Assembly: GCA_017853835.1 (NCBI GenBank)
Contig: JAFMIU010000001.1
Coordinates: 1 to 64,000 of the forward strand
DNA: 64,000 nt
Source: Pirellulales bacterium
Lineage (GTDB): Bacteria > Planctomycetota > Planctomycetia > Pirellulales > UBA1268
Direction: 5' to 3'
The notes under the pieces are model-generated. The model saw only the letters and a program-made list of their open reading frames with translations. It ran no database searches and was not told the DNA's origin. This document shows, piece after piece, positions 1 through 12,094 of this stretch. The stretch's first letter is position 1. Every line of letters starts with the position of its first letter. A program made the position numbers and the translations under genes.

Positions 1-215
1 GGTCCCACGGCTTACGCCGTTGGGCTTGGACGGACACAACCCCCGTCGAAGCCCGCGGCCGTGAGGCCGGGGACACGCCGGGCTATCACCCACGACGCCG
101 TTGGGCCGCCAGAACTCCGGACTCCAAACACGCATTGTCTTCCGCAACGCCGGTCCCACGGCTTACGCCGTTGGGCTTGGACGGACACGACACCCGTCGA
201 AGCCCGCGAGCCACG
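1..215. repeat. Tandem copies of a palindromic intergenic repeat (151-bp period)
   Basis: Two copies of a block that begins GGTCCCACGGCTTACGCC and continues through TTGGGCTTGGACGGACAC start at positions 1 and 152. Both are followed by a CCCGTCGAAGCCCGCG stretch. The core CCCACGGC-TTAC-GCCGTTGGG is an imperfect palindrome. Related blocks occur at about 20952 and 42783-43115, so this is a dispersed family. The open frames it contains (peptides with HGLRRWA) look like by-products of the repeat rather than genes. The first copy touches the window edge. Confidence 0.85.
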
Positions 216-240
216 ATGGCGAGCCGACAGCCTCACACAC

Positions 241-270
241 GCCCGCACCGGCCACGAGGACGGTGCGGGC
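241..270 (-). terminator. Stem-loop downstream of ppdK
   Basis: GCCCGCACCG (241-250) pairs perfectly with CGGTGCGGGC (261-270) around a 10-nt loop, seven bases past the ppdK stop codon. No T-tract follows on the minus strand, so it may be a hairpin-only or Rho-assisted terminator, or an mRNA 3'-end stabiliser. It also separates ppdK from the repeat block. Confidence 0.65.
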
Positions 271-276
271 GTGAAA

Positions 277-3063
<2,787 letters not shown>

Positions 3064-3201
3064 GGGCAGGACGATCCCTTTCATGCGGTAGGTAGGGGGA
3101 AAAACCCGCGGTTTTTCCTCGGAAAGCCGACCGAATCTACGTTCGGGGGTGGGCACCGTCAACGCAGGCGCCCCGCATGCGCCGTGGGGGCCTTTATGCA
3201 G

Positions 3202-3247
3202 TAGAATCCTCTCGGAGAATGTCACTTTCTCCGGCCATCCTGCCGGA
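3202..3247 (+). promoter_or_regulatory. Candidate -10 box and two overlapping leader hairpins
   Basis: TAGAAT at 3202-3207 is a plausible -10 box, but I see no convincing -35. Just downstream, CGGAGAA (3213-3219) pairs with TTCTCCG (3227-3233), and TCCGGC (3230-3235) pairs with GCCGGA (3242-3247). The two stems share bases 3230-3233, so they cannot form together in full. This is the geometry of a switchable leader in front of the PSD1/DUF1501 operon. A regulatory role is inference only. Confidence 0.3.
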
Positions 3248-3277
3248 GCCGCCCAGCACCCCACCCACTGCCTTTCC

Positions 3278-5746
3278 ATGCCGTTCCCTGCCTCCCGTGC
3301 CGCGTGGATGATGGTTGGGATGGCAGCCGTTGTGACGCCGGCCTTGGCGGCCGACACGGTGCCCGACTTCGGCCGCGACATCCGACCGATCCTGTCGCAC
3401 GCATGCTTCTCCTGCCACGGCCCCGATGAGCACGATCGCCAGGCGGGGCTGAGGCTCGACGTGCGTGAAGCAGCGACCTCGGAACTCGAAAGCGGTAGTT
3501 GCGCCATCGTCCCGGGCGACCCCGGTGCGAGCGAACTCGTTACGCGGATTCGGGAAACCGACGAGAGCGTCGTGATGCCGCCGCCCGAATCCAACCACAC
3601 GCTGACCGCCGTCCAGAAAGACCTGCTCGAGGCGTGGATCGCGGCGGGAGCCCCCTACGCCGCCCATTGGGCCTACGTGAACCCCACGCCGTTCGCAGAG
3701 CCCGCCGTAGCCGACGCCGCATGGTGCCGCACGTGGATCGATCGGTTCGTACTCGGCGATCTGGAGAAGGCCGGCCTCGCACCTGCCGCCGATGCCGATG
3801 ACATCACCCTCGTTCGTCGAGTCACCTACGACCTGACCGGCATGCCTCCGACGCCGGCGGAGGTCGACGCCTATCTCGCCGATGCGTCACCCGAACGCTA
3901 CGAACGGCTCGTCGATCGTCTCCTCGCCTCGCCTCGCCATGCCGAGAAACTCGCTGCCTGGTGGCTCGACCTCGTACGCTACGCCGACACCGTCGGCTAT
4001 CACGGCGACCAGGTTCATCAGGCCACGCCCTACCGCGACTGGGTGATCGCGGCATTTCGCGACAACGTGCCCTTCGACCGGTTTACGCTCCTGCAGCTCG
4101 CCGGCGATCTGATCGAGCCGGCGCCGGGCGAGCATCCCGACGACCGCGTGCTCGCCAGCGCCTACAACCGCCTCCTTCAGACGACGCACGAGGGCGGGCT
4201 GCAGGTGAAGGAGTATCGCGCGATCTACCAGGCGGATCGCATCCGAAACGTGTCGGGCGCGTGGATGGGCGCGACACTCGGCTGCGCCCAGTGCCATGAC
4301 CATAAATACGATCCCTACACCGCCCACGACTTCTATGCGATGGGGGCGTTTTTCGCCGACATCGACGACGAAAAGCACATGGGCAACGCCGGCGTCGGCG
4401 GTGCGCCGAACACATCGCCAACGACGCGGCTGCCGGAACGGGCGATGGTGGGCCCCTTCGACCGCGATGAAGTGGCATCGCTTGATGCCGAGATCCGACG
4501 CCTGAAGAAAAGCCTGCCGCGAAAGCCGAAGGCCGAGGCAGGCGCCGACGATGCCGAGAAGAAGGCCGCCGCCGTTGAGGAGCCCGCCGAGGTCGTCGCC
4601 GCCCGTGAACAACTCGCCTCGCTGGAGAGCCGTCGCAAAGCACTCACCCGCAAACTGATGGTTACGGAAGTGCTTGATGAACCCCGCGTGGTGCGACTGC
4701 TGCCGCGCGGCGACTGGATGGATGAGACAGGCGAGGTGATCGAGCCTGCCGTACCGAAGTTTTTGGGCACGATCGACGTCGACGGGCGTGCCACCCGCGC
4801 CGATCTTGCCCGCTGGCTGATCGCACCTGCCGCCGAAGGGGGCGTGGGCGAACTCACCGCCCGCGTGGCGGCCAACCGGCTCTGGGCAATCTTCTTCGGG
4901 AATGGCCTCTGCCGCTCCGCCGGCGACTTCGGCGGCCAGGGCGAACCTCCCGATCATCCGGAACTTCTCGACCGGCTCGGCCTCGAGTTCATGCATCACG
5001 AATGGGACGTGCGGCGGCTCGTTCGCACGATCGTGATGAGCCACGCCTACCGGCAGTCGTCCGATGCCTCTGCCGCACTGCTCGAGCGGGATCCCGACAA
5101 TCGGCTGCTCGCACGCCAGGGGCGGTGGCGATATTCCGCCGAAGGGGTTCGCGACACGGCGCTGCTCGTGAGCGGCCTTCTGGTCGAACGACTCGGTGGA
5201 TCGAGCGCCCATCCCTACCAGCCCGACGGTTATTACTCCCACCTCAACTTTCCGCCGCGGAAGTACAAGCCCGATCTCGACGAGCGACAGTGGCGACGCG
5301 GCCTCTACACGCACTGGCAGCGGATGTTTCTCCATCCGCAGCTCCTGGCCTTCGATGCGCCCACCCGCGAGGAATGCACGGCCGTTCGCATGCGGTCCAA
5401 CACGCCGAAGGCGGCGCTCGTGCTCCTCAACGACCCGACGTTTGTGGAGGCGGCCCGCAGCCTCGCCGAACGGGTACTCCGCGACACCGACGACGACGCG
5501 GCCCGCATCGACGTGATGTGGCGGCTCGCGCTGTCCCGCCGCCCCGACAGCGAAGAACGCCGCATGATGACCGAGCTCGTGGCACGTCGCCGCGGCGACT
5601 ATGCGGCCGACCCGTCGGCGGCCCGATCGCTGCTGACCGTGGGCATCGCGCCTCGCGACGCCGGGATCGACGAGGTGGAACTCGCGGCCTGGACGGCCAC
5701 CGCCAGAGCCCTGCTCAATCTCCATGAAGCGATTGCGCGATACTGA
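3278..5746 (+). CDS. PSCyt1/PSCyt2/PSD1 (DUF1549/DUF1553) domain protein
   Basis: This 822-residue exported protein belongs to the planctomycete c-cytochrome-like group with PSCyt1, PSCyt2 and PSD1 domains. A signal peptide (residues 1-25, ending TPALAA) precedes a haem-binding CFSCH motif at about residue 39. A MPPP motif typical of the family follows near residue 95. The middle carries the PSCyt2 region (about 140-380, with a second CAQCH motif near 345), then an Ala/Lys/Glu-rich linker and the C-terminal PSD1 region (about 520-790). The substrate is unknown; the family is usually found next to DUF1501 or sulfatase genes and is thought to act in polysaccharide-related redox chemistry. I start it at the ATG that gives a clean signal peptide. 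The DUF1501 gene begins 16 bases after its stop. Confidence 0.93.
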   Translation: MPFPASRAAWMMVGMAAVVTPALAADTVPDFGRDIRPILSHACFSCHGPDEHDRQAGLRLDVREAATSELESGSCAIVPGDPGASELVTRIRETDESVVMPPPESNHTLTAVQKDLLEAWIAAGAPYAAHWAYVNPTPFAEPAVADAAWCRTWIDRFVLGDLEKAGLAPAADADDITLVRRVTYDLTGMPPTPAEVDAYLADASPERYERLVDRLLASPRHAEKLAAWWLDLVRYADTVGYHGDQVHQATPYRDWVIAAFRDNVPFDRFTLLQLAGDLIEPAPGEHPDDRVLASAYNRLLQTTHEGGLQVKEYRAIYQADRIRNVSGAWMGATLGCAQCHDHKYDPYTAHDFYAMGAFFADIDDEKHMGNAGVGGAPNTSPTTRLPERAMVGPFDRDEVASLDAEIRRLKKSLPRKPKAEAGADDAEKKAAAVEEPAEVVAAREQLASLESRRKALTRKLMVTEVLDEPRVVRLLPRGDWMDETGEVIEPAVPKFLGTIDVDGRATRADLARWLIAPAAEGGVGELTARVAANRLWAIFFGNGLCRSAGDFGGQGEPPDHPELLDRLGLEFMHHEWDVRRLVRTIVMSHAYRQSSDASAALLERDPDNRLLARQGRWRYSAEGVRDTALLVSGLLVERLGGSSAHPYQPDGYYSHLNFPPRKYKPDLDERQWRRGLYTHWQRMFLHPQLLAFDAPTREECTAVRMRSNTPKAALVLLNDPTFVEAARSLAERVLRDTDDDAARIDVMWRLALSRRPDSEERRMMTELVARRRGDYAADPSAARSLLTVGIAPRDAGIDEVELAAWTATARALLNLHEAIARY

Positions 5747-5762
5747 CGCGAAGGAGAACACC

Positions 5763-7181
5763 ATGGATCCGCTCGCCATTCAACGTCGCACCTTCCTGAG
5801 CCGATCCGGACTGTCGATCGGTGGGGCTGCCCTGTCGTCGATGCTGGCCCGCGACCTCCTTGCCGCGGCGCCCACCAGCCGCGGCGCGATCTCCCCGCTC
5901 CACCACCCGGCCAAGGCGAAGTCGGTGATCTTTCTCTGTCTCGCCGGCGGCCCGAGCCACCTCGAAACCTTCGACCACAAGCCGCTCCTCACGAAGCTCA
6001 ACGGCGAGCCGATGCCGGCGAGCGTGACGGCCGGCCAACCGATCGCCCAGCTCCAGGGGCAGAAGCTCGTGGTGCTCGGGCCCCTACGACCGTTCCAGCG
6101 CTACGGCGACTGCGGCGCGGAGGTGAGCGACTACTTCCCAAAGCTTGGCAGCCTGGCCGACCGCTACGCGATCGTGCGGAGCATGGTGACCGAGCAGATC
6201 AATCATGATCCGGCCCACACCTTCATGAACTGCGGCACGGCCCTCTCCGGCAGGCCAAGCATGGGCGCATGGGTGACCTACGGCCTCGGCTGCGAGGCCG
6301 ACGATCTCCCCGGCTTCGTCGTGATGACGAGCAAGCTCGGCCGCAATCCCCAGCCGATCGCGGCCCGGCAGTGGCACTCCGGATTCCTCCCCGGGCAGTT
6401 TCAGGGCGTGGAGTTTGCAACGTCGGGCGCCCCGGTCCACTATGCGGCCAATCCGCCCGGCGTGACGCCGGCCCATCAGCGTGACCTGATCGACACCGTC
6501 GCCGCCCTCGAGCGGCATCGGCTTCGATCGATCGCCGATCCGGAAGTGGCCACGCGGATCATGCAATACGAGCTCGCGTTTCGGATGCAGACGAGCGTGC
6601 CGGAGCTCGCCGACCTGTCCGACGAAACCCCTGAGACGCTTGCGCTCTACGGCGCCGAGCCGGGCAAGGCGACGGTGGGAACCAACTGCCTGATGGCCCG
6701 ACGACTCGTGGAGCGGGGCGTGCGGTTCGTGCACCTCTACCATAGCGATTGGGATCATCACGGCGGCATCGAGCCCTACATGGACCAGATCTGCCCCCCG
6801 ACCGACCAGGCGGCCTCAGCCCTGCTCACCGATCTCGAACGACGAGGCATGCTCGACGACACGCTGGTGGTGATCGGGGGTGAGTTTGGCCGTACGCCCA
6901 TGGCCCAGGCCAAGGACGAGGGCATCGGCCGCGACCACCACATCAAGGGCTTTAGCATGGTGCTGGCCGGCGGCGGCATCAAAGGGGGCATCACCTACGG
7001 TGAGACCGACGACTTCGGCTACCACGCCGTGAAAGACATCGTGCACGTGCGTGATCTCCACGCCACGATGCTGCACCTCCTCGGCATCGATCACGCCCGA
7101 TTCACGGTGGAGTATCAGGGCCTCGACACGAAGCTCACCGGCGTCGAGCCGGCAAAGCCCGTCACGGCCCTCATGGCGTGA
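5763..7181 (+). CDS. DUF1501 domain protein, Tat-exported
   Basis: This 472-residue protein belongs to the DUF1501 family, which has an alkaline phosphatase/sulfatase-like fold and is expanded in planctomycetes. The N-terminus carries a twin-arginine signal (QRRTFLSRSG, then a hydrophobic stretch to about residue 35), so export is probably folded. Recognisable family stretches are FLCLAGGPSHLETFDHKP, GRPSMGAWVTYGLG, VHLYHSDWDHHGG and GEFGRTPMAQ. The start is fixed by AAGGAG six bases upstream of the ATG; an earlier in-frame ATG overlaps the upstream gene. It forms an operon with the PSD1 gene, as is usual for this pair. The biochemical reaction is not established. Confidence 0.93.
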   Translation: MDPLAIQRRTFLSRSGLSIGGAALSSMLARDLLAAAPTSRGAISPLHHPAKAKSVIFLCLAGGPSHLETFDHKPLLTKLNGEPMPASVTAGQPIAQLQGQKLVVLGPLRPFQRYGDCGAEVSDYFPKLGSLADRYAIVRSMVTEQINHDPAHTFMNCGTALSGRPSMGAWVTYGLGCEADDLPGFVVMTSKLGRNPQPIAARQWHSGFLPGQFQGVEFATSGAPVHYAANPPGVTPAHQRDLIDTVAALERHRLRSIADPEVATRIMQYELAFRMQTSVPELADLSDETPETLALYGAEPGKATVGTNCLMARRLVERGVRFVHLYHSDWDHHGGIEPYMDQICPPTDQAASALLTDLERRGMLDDTLVVIGGEFGRTPMAQAKDEGIGRDHHIKGFSMVLAGGGIKGGITYGETDDFGYHAVKDIVHVRDLHATMLHLLGIDHARFTVEYQGLDTKLTGVEPAKPVTALMA

Positions 7182-7248
7182 CGCGTAAACTGCGCGTGCG
7201 ATCGGCGGCAGCTCAACGGATTTCCACAAGCCCCGAATCGTCCGCGGC

Positions 7249-8031
7249 CTACTTCACCGGCGGGTCGTAGCCATCGGCCGGTGTGCCGTCGGCATCGAGC
7301 TTGCCGGCCGCCCAGAGCGTGCCACGGGCCATCAGGTCGAGAAACGCCGGCTCGCGCACCGTTTCCGGGAAGTGGCCGATCGTGGTGCCAAACACGCGAG
7401 CCTTGCCGAACTCGTTGGTCCACACGACCGTCTGCATCGACTTCCGCTCGCGGCTCGGCGCCTCGACGAGGGGCGTCGCGGTGGGCCATACCTTGTCGAT
7501 GTAGTACAGCTCGTCTTTCGGCAGCTGCCACTCGGCGGGCAGGCCGGCCAGGATCGGATGTCCCTCCTGGCCCGCGATCGTCTTCGCGACATAGTCGTAT
7601 TTGGCTCCGTGGCCGGGCGAGGTGACGCCGCAAAACTTGAACCAGTCGTCGTTGCCGGCGCGGTAGCAGTGCATGGCGCAGTGCATCACCACGGCGGGCG
7701 TGCCCTTCTCGTGCTCCGCCACGATCTGCTTGAGAAACTCGGGATCCTTCACGTCGGCGAAGCATTCGTTGTGGAACACGACGTCGTAGCCCTTCGACCA
7801 CTCGGGCTTGGAATAGATCGAGATCTTGTGGTCGAGGCTCGAGCCTCCCTCGTGAAGCACGGTCACCTTCATGTTGCCGCGCGTCTCGAGCGCGGGCACG
7901 AGGATCGCCTTCTGCGCTTCGTAATCGTGGCAGCAGCCGCCGGTGATGTAGAGCACCTTGAGAGGCTCCGCGGCGACGCACGGCAGGGCGGCGAGCACGG
8001 CGGCAACAATCCAAGCTGACAGGCGCATCAT
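7249..8031 (-). CDS. ThuA-like domain protein, secreted
   Basis: This 260-residue protein has a signal peptide (residues 1-21, ending CVAA) followed by a ThuA-like fold related to class I glutamine amidotransferases. Family features visible are VLYITGGCCHDYEAQK near the start, VVFHNECFADV, VVMHCAMHCYR and the C-terminal EFGKARVFGTTIGHFPETV. ThuA-like proteins in planctomycetes are commonly linked to sugar or polysaccharide use, but no reaction is proven. AGGAGA lies about ten bases before the first of two adjacent ATG codons. It is the last gene of a minus-strand run (DUF4139 protein, serpin, ThuA) and starts 15 bases after the serpin stop. Confidence 0.9.
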   Translation of the reverse strand: MMRLSAWIVAAVLAALPCVAAEPLKVLYITGGCCHDYEAQKAILVPALETRGNMKVTVLHEGGSSLDHKISIYSKPEWSKGYDVVFHNECFADVKDPEFLKQIVAEHEKGTPAVVMHCAMHCYRAGNDDWFKFCGVTSPGHGAKYDYVAKTIAGQEGHPILAGLPAEWQLPKDELYYIDKVWPTATPLVEAPSRERKSMQTVVWTNEFGKARVFGTTIGHFPETVREPAFLDLMARGTLWAAGKLDADGTPADGYDPPVK

Positions 8032-8046
8032 GAAACCCTTCTCCTC

Positions 8047-9279
8047 TCATCCACGGGGATCGACCACGGTGCCGGCAAAGAGCACGGCCCCGGTTGTACG
8101 GTCCACGATCGCCCACGCAAAGGGACGATCGGCCTTCACCTCGAACGGCTCGTCGCGCGAGGGCGCCGCGCTCCGCACGCCGACCACCACCCCCGTCGCG
8201 GCAGCGGCCTCGGTACCCTCCTCGGAAACGTCGACGAAGCCCTCGTGCACGACGCTGGAAACGAACAGGGTGCGGGTGCCGTCGATCCCCGAAAGGTCGG
8301 CGGTGTCGGGCGTGAATGCCTGCCGCATGCCGAGCGACTTCAGGGCGTCGCCGAGATCGAGCGGCTTTCGGGCCGTCCACTTGGGCAGCGACAGCACGAC
8401 GGGGCGATTTCGGACGGCGCCGCCGCCACCGGCCCACGTTGTCCGCCAGTCGCCGTCGAGCCTGCGCACCACGTCCGGCAGCGCACCGACACGGGCTGGC
8501 ACCATGATCACCATCGCCATCCGATGCCCTTCGTAGGGGATCTCGCACACCGTCACGGCGTCGTCCCCTTCGCCCACGCGTCCGGCCAGGAGTCGATCCG
8601 ATCGATGCATGAATGGAACGCTGATCGACGTGTCGGCCGTGAGTGTGAAGGGGTCGGGACGGGTGGCCTTGGTGGCGAAGGGCGTGGCCCACGGCGCCTT
8701 GAGGAAGACGGCGTTGGTGATCACGAGCCGCGTGAGCGACGTGATCGAGCCCTCCTTCAGCAGGTCGGTGATCTTGCGGGCCGTGTGATCGGCGACCCAC
8801 GCATTGATTTCGGCGCGGGCCGCGTCGGGCGCTCGCGAGAAATCGACGATGCCGACCTCGGCGTTGAATCGACGCTGAAGCGTGTCGGTGAACGGCGGGT
8901 CGAGCGGCTGGCCTCGCTCGATCCAGAGGCGGTTGGCGACGTCGAGCGTGATCGCCGTGCCACGGGCTTCACGCCACGCCGATCGGAGGGCCTCGGCCGA
9001 CGCGGCGATGGCCTCGCGGTCGTCGGGCATGCCGAGCACGCCGGCGATCTCCGCGGCGGTCTCGCCCCGGGCACCCTGATGCGTCATCGCGATGGCCTCC
9101 CAGACGCTGGCTGGCGACACGATCGTATTGCCCACTCCCCCCGCCCGAACGAGGTCCCAGGCGAGCTTGTCGATGCCCTTCGCGGCGGTTCCAGCCGGAT
9201 CGTCGGCACCCGCCCCGGCTGACCAGCCGGCAACCACGAGCGCAAGCATCCATGCCACCAGCCGCGTCGTCGCATCCAT
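8047..9279 (-). CDS. Serpin-family protease inhibitor, secreted
   Basis: This 410-residue protein is a full-length serpin with a signal peptide (residues 1-26, ending GAGA). Serpin landmarks are NTIVSPASVWEAIAMTHQGA, ITNAVFLKAPW and a VVHEGFVDVSEEGTEAAAAT stretch at the breach and hinge. The hinge reads E-E-G-T-E-A-A-A-A-T from about residue 353, which is the small-residue pattern of inhibitory serpins that insert their loop. Counting from the hinge puts Arg369-Ser370 at P1-P1', predicting inhibition of trypsin-like proteases. The ending DRPFAWAIVDRTTGAVLFAG matches the conserved C-terminus. I chose the ATG that opens the signal peptide over one 11 codons upstream. It sits between the DUF4139 and ThuA genes, probably co-transcribed. 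Its target is unknown; an endogenous periplasmic protease or a predator's enzyme are both possible. Confidence 0.94.
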   Translation of the reverse strand: MDATTRLVAWMLALVVAGWSAGAGADDPAGTAAKGIDKLAWDLVRAGGVGNTIVSPASVWEAIAMTHQGARGETAAEIAGVLGMPDDREAIAASAEALRSAWREARGTAITLDVANRLWIERGQPLDPPFTDTLQRRFNAEVGIVDFSRAPDAARAEINAWVADHTARKITDLLKEGSITSLTRLVITNAVFLKAPWATPFATKATRPDPFTLTADTSISVPFMHRSDRLLAGRVGEGDDAVTVCEIPYEGHRMAMVIMVPARVGALPDVVRRLDGDWRTTWAGGGGAVRNRPVVLSLPKWTARKPLDLGDALKSLGMRQAFTPDTADLSGIDGTRTLFVSSVVHEGFVDVSEEGTEAAAATGVVVGVRSAAPSRDEPFEVKADRPFAWAIVDRTTGAVLFAGTVVDPRG

Positions 9280-9308
9280 CGATAAGTCTCCCGTGGGCGT
9301 AGGGCCGA

Positions 9309-11396
9309 TCACTTCACGTCGAGTGACCCAAGATACTCGTCGAGCGACGCCCTCGCCTCCTTCTCCTTCGCCAGGAGCCCGGCAATCTCGCCCCGCAAGG
9401 TCTCGATCCGCTTCTCCTGCTCGGCAAACTTTCGAACGTATTGCGAATAGAGATCGCTCGTGCGATCGAGCGCCTGCATGTTGCCGCGGATCCTCGCCTG
9501 CTCCTGATCGATCGTGCCGATCTCCTGCTCCTTCACCTGCCGCCCCTGCACGATCTCCTCGATCTCCCGCTTGCGCCGGATCACATTTTCCAGCGCGTCG
9601 CGAACAGCGGGCGAGGTCGAGGTCGCCTTCATGTAGAACACGATGCGGCCATCGTCGAGGTTCGAGAGAGCGTGTACCTCGACCACCGGCATCGCCTCGG
9701 ATACCTCGAGCGTGGACGTCTTTCCGGGCTCGGCGGTCACGGCAAAACGGTAGCGGTCACGGGTCTTCTCCGTCGGCTTCTCGGGTGCCACGAGCGCCCA
9801 GCCCTGATCAAGCGGATGTTCGATGAGCACGGTCGCCGTGCCGTCGCCACCGTTCTTCACCTCGAAGAACTTCGTGCGGCTCAGCTTGCGCGACACCGTG
9901 ACGACGCCCTTGGCCAGCCGCACATTCACGATCTCCTCCGGGCGGCCTTCCGCGCGGGGAGCCACCTCAACGTCGAGATCGACGGCGTAGCTCAGCAGCC
10001 GCTCCGCACCGGGGGCGGTGTCGTCGATGCGGGCATCCCCCGCGTAGCTGCCGGCATCGTAGACGGTGACCGGCCCCTGCATGAGATCGACTTCCGTGGT
10101 GTTCGTCACGCGAAGGCCCGAGAGTGGATGCTTCGCGAGCACGCGTTCGTTGTAGATCGCCACCCGCTCGATCTCGACGTCGGCCGACACGATCGGCAGC
10201 ATCGCCGACCGCTGCCGTTCGAGCGTGACCGGCGCGTCGAGATCGAACCGGAACATCTGCCCCAGGTCGGCGCCCGTGGCCACGGCCTGAAGGTCCTTGG
10301 CGGCTTCGCGGCTGACCCCGTCGCTCTTGAAGTCATTGGCTCCACGGCCCAGCGCCGACGCTGTGGCGGGAGGTTCGGCGGCAGGCGCTGCCGGCACACC
10401 ACCAGCAGACCGCGCCATCTGCCGTCGGGGGCGACCGGCCACCTCGTCGCCGTCGAGGCTTTCCGCCAACCTGGATCGTTCACTCATGTCCTGGCCATAC
10501 CGCTGCGGCATCAATGAGGCGTAGAGATCGGGCATGACGACCGGCCGGGGCACGGTGAGCGGCTGGTAGAGGTCCATCACGAAGGAGATGGGCCGACCGC
10601 TCACGAGCGACACGCGAACGTCGTTCCAGTCGGCATCGGAGGTGTTCTCCACGATCGCCCAGCCCTGGAGACGTGCCTTCGGAGCCTTGTCGTCGAGCAC
10701 GAGACGGTAGCTCGTCTTCCAGACTGGCGCCTCCTGGACGTAGGCCACCTTCACCGCCCGTTCGCCCGCGCCGTGAAACGTGATCGCCACCGCCTTCTTT
10801 TCGTTGTCGGTGGCGAGGGCAAGCACGGCGAGGGCCTTTTCGAGTTCTCCCTGCATCCGCTGGTCGACGAGCCGGATGCGCGTGATCGAATCGAGGGCGA
10901 GTGTGCGCAATCCCTCGCCGGTGAGAAGCGTGAGAAACTCCCGCTCGACCGCCTGATCTTCCCCCACCTCGACGCGTCGCGTTTCCACCCCCACGATCGT
11001 TCCGGCGACGGGGGATGCGGCGTCGAGTTCGACCTTCTGGCCACGAAGCCGTCCGAGAAGGGTGCCCATCGACGGGTTGTCGGTGAGATTCACCGCAAAG
11101 GTGCCGAGCGTTTTCGTGACGGGGTCGCGCGACGCATAGGTGACCGACGGCGCGGTGCCGTTTGGATCGAGCACCACCATGCTCTTGAGAAGATCGTTGA
11201 TCTCGTGCGCCGAAAACTGCATCTCGATCGTGGCGTCGTCGTGCACCACGCCGCCATGCTGGAAGGAGCCGACACCCGACGTGAAGAGCACGACTCGCTC
11301 GAGCGGCAGCGGCGCTTCGGCACGGGCCAGGCCCGAAAGCCCCACGGCCAACAGCATCACGAGCCAGCATCGGGGCGGGAATCGGGTGGCGTCCAC
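9309..11396 (-). CDS. DUF4139 domain protein, exported
   Basis: This 695-residue protein has an N-terminal signal sequence (cleavage near LARA-EA) and resembles DUF4139/mucoidy-inhibitor-like proteins. The N-terminal part (residues about 25-220) is a beta-rich domain beginning PLERVVLFTSGVGSFQHGG. The DUF4139 body follows, with VAYVQEAPVWKTSYRLVLDD and WAIVENTSDADWNDVRVSLVSGRPISF. There is an Ala/Pro/Arg-rich insert around 340-380 and a predicted coiled coil over the last ~100 residues, rich in Glu, Arg and Gln. The start is a GTG with GGAG seven bases upstream; no ATG gives a complete signal peptide. It heads the run DUF4139-serpin-ThuA with a 29-base gap to the serpin. Function is unknown. 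Confidence 0.88.
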   Translation of the reverse strand: MDATRFPPRCWLVMLLAVGLSGLARAEAPLPLERVVLFTSGVGSFQHGGVVHDDATIEMQFSAHEINDLLKSMVVLDPNGTAPSVTYASRDPVTKTLGTFAVNLTDNPSMGTLLGRLRGQKVELDAASPVAGTIVGVETRRVEVGEDQAVEREFLTLLTGEGLRTLALDSITRIRLVDQRMQGELEKALAVLALATDNEKKAVAITFHGAGERAVKVAYVQEAPVWKTSYRLVLDDKAPKARLQGWAIVENTSDADWNDVRVSLVSGRPISFVMDLYQPLTVPRPVVMPDLYASLMPQRYGQDMSERSRLAESLDGDEVAGRPRRQMARSAGGVPAAPAAEPPATASALGRGANDFKSDGVSREAAKDLQAVATGADLGQMFRFDLDAPVTLERQRSAMLPIVSADVEIERVAIYNERVLAKHPLSGLRVTNTTEVDLMQGPVTVYDAGSYAGDARIDDTAPGAERLLSYAVDLDVEVAPRAEGRPEEIVNVRLAKGVVTVSRKLSRTKFFEVKNGGDGTATVLIEHPLDQGWALVAPEKPTEKTRDRYRFAVTAEPGKTSTLEVSEAMPVVEVHALSNLDDGRIVFYMKATSTSPAVRDALENVIRRKREIEEIVQGRQVKEQEIGTIDQEQARIRGNMQALDRTSDLYSQYVRKFAEQEKRIETLRGEIAGLLAKEKEARASLDEYLGSLDVK

Positions 11397-11541
11397 AGGC
11401 GAACTCCAGAAGATCAAGAACGGGGCCGCACGCTCACGGTGCGGCGAAGCAACTCCTCCAAGGTTCGCACCGACACCGCCGGCGATCAAATTGCCGATTT
11501 TCTTGATGTTCGAACTGTCGATTCATGGCCCACCACCACGT

Positions 11542-11859
11542 TCATACCGTCGCGGCGAGGTCGAACTCAAGGCCCGTGACGCTCGTCATGATGTCGATCC
11601 GACTCGGCGGCACACCGATCTGATAAAGAACCTCGGGCTCGGCAAAGTCGCCTCGCTTCATCTTGGAAAGTGGCGCACGGAATCGCTGTAAGGCTCGCCA
11701 GGTACGGCCAGCATTCTCCTCCGTCGGTTTCACCCAGATGTCGATGTCGAGCGTGGCCCGCACGTGACCATGAGCGGCCAAGGCATGGGCTCCAATGACA
11801 AGGTGCTCAACCCCCTCGTCGCGAAAGGCTTTCAGAATCTCGACACAATGCGGATTCAT
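11542..11859 (-). pseudogene. Truncated DUF6036-like nucleotidyltransferase
   Basis: The 105 residues match the first two-thirds of small nucleotidyltransferase-fold proteins of the DUF6036 type. Visible are VEHLVIGAHALAAHGHVRATLDIDIWV, with the G-A/S helix and the D-x-D metal-binding pair, and IGVPPSRIDIMTSVTGLEFD. Relatives as I recall them run on for roughly 40 to 70 residues that end in an N-K-R-A-x-G-R/D-L-A-D segment; here a stop follows FDLAATV. I could not recover the missing part in another frame with confidence, so a frameshift or a deletion are both possible. It starts inside the 3' end of the small upstream gene (53-base overlap), the usual layout for this pair. It may still be a functional short variant. 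Confidence 0.6.
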
Positions 11860-12091
11860 CCAACTCCCTCCCGCTCAGGATCCAGGCCTGCTTGGTTGCT
11901 TCCCAACAGAGGGCGATCCGCTGCGACGGCGTAAAGGCGGTGTAGTCGGGTTTTGGCTGCGGCTCACCAACCCGACCAACCCACACGGGCCACGAGGATC
12001 GATCCGTCGTGCACGCGGGCTCCGTGTGCTGGGCGGAATCGGTCGGCCGGGGCATCGACGTGTGCGATTCAGACATGAAGAGAGTATACAC
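11807..12091 (-). CDS. Small conserved protein, partner of nucleotidyltransferase
   Basis: This 94-residue protein has a conserved-looking core (TPSQRIALCWEATKQAWILSGRELDESALCRDSESLSRRGG) that I associate with small proteins encoded just upstream of DUF6036-type nucleotidyltransferases. The first 40 residues are low-complexity. The start is a GTG with AGGAG seven bases upstream, overlapping the end of mutY; an ATG 15 bases downstream lacks a site. It overlaps the nucleotidyltransferase by 53 bases, suggesting translational coupling. A toxin-antitoxin-like or regulatory role for such pairs is inference from the architecture. Confidence 0.68.
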   Translation of the reverse strand: MYTLFMSESHTSMPRPTDSAQHTEPACTTDRSSWPVWVGRVGEPQPKPDYTAFTPSQRIALCWEATKQAWILSGRELDESALCRDSESLSRRGG

Positions 12092-12094
12092 ACG

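Noticed and set aside
3887..5779. 630-residue minus-strand frame opposite the PSD1 gene
   Set aside because: It is a shadow of a clearly coding plus-strand gene with signal peptide and haem motifs.
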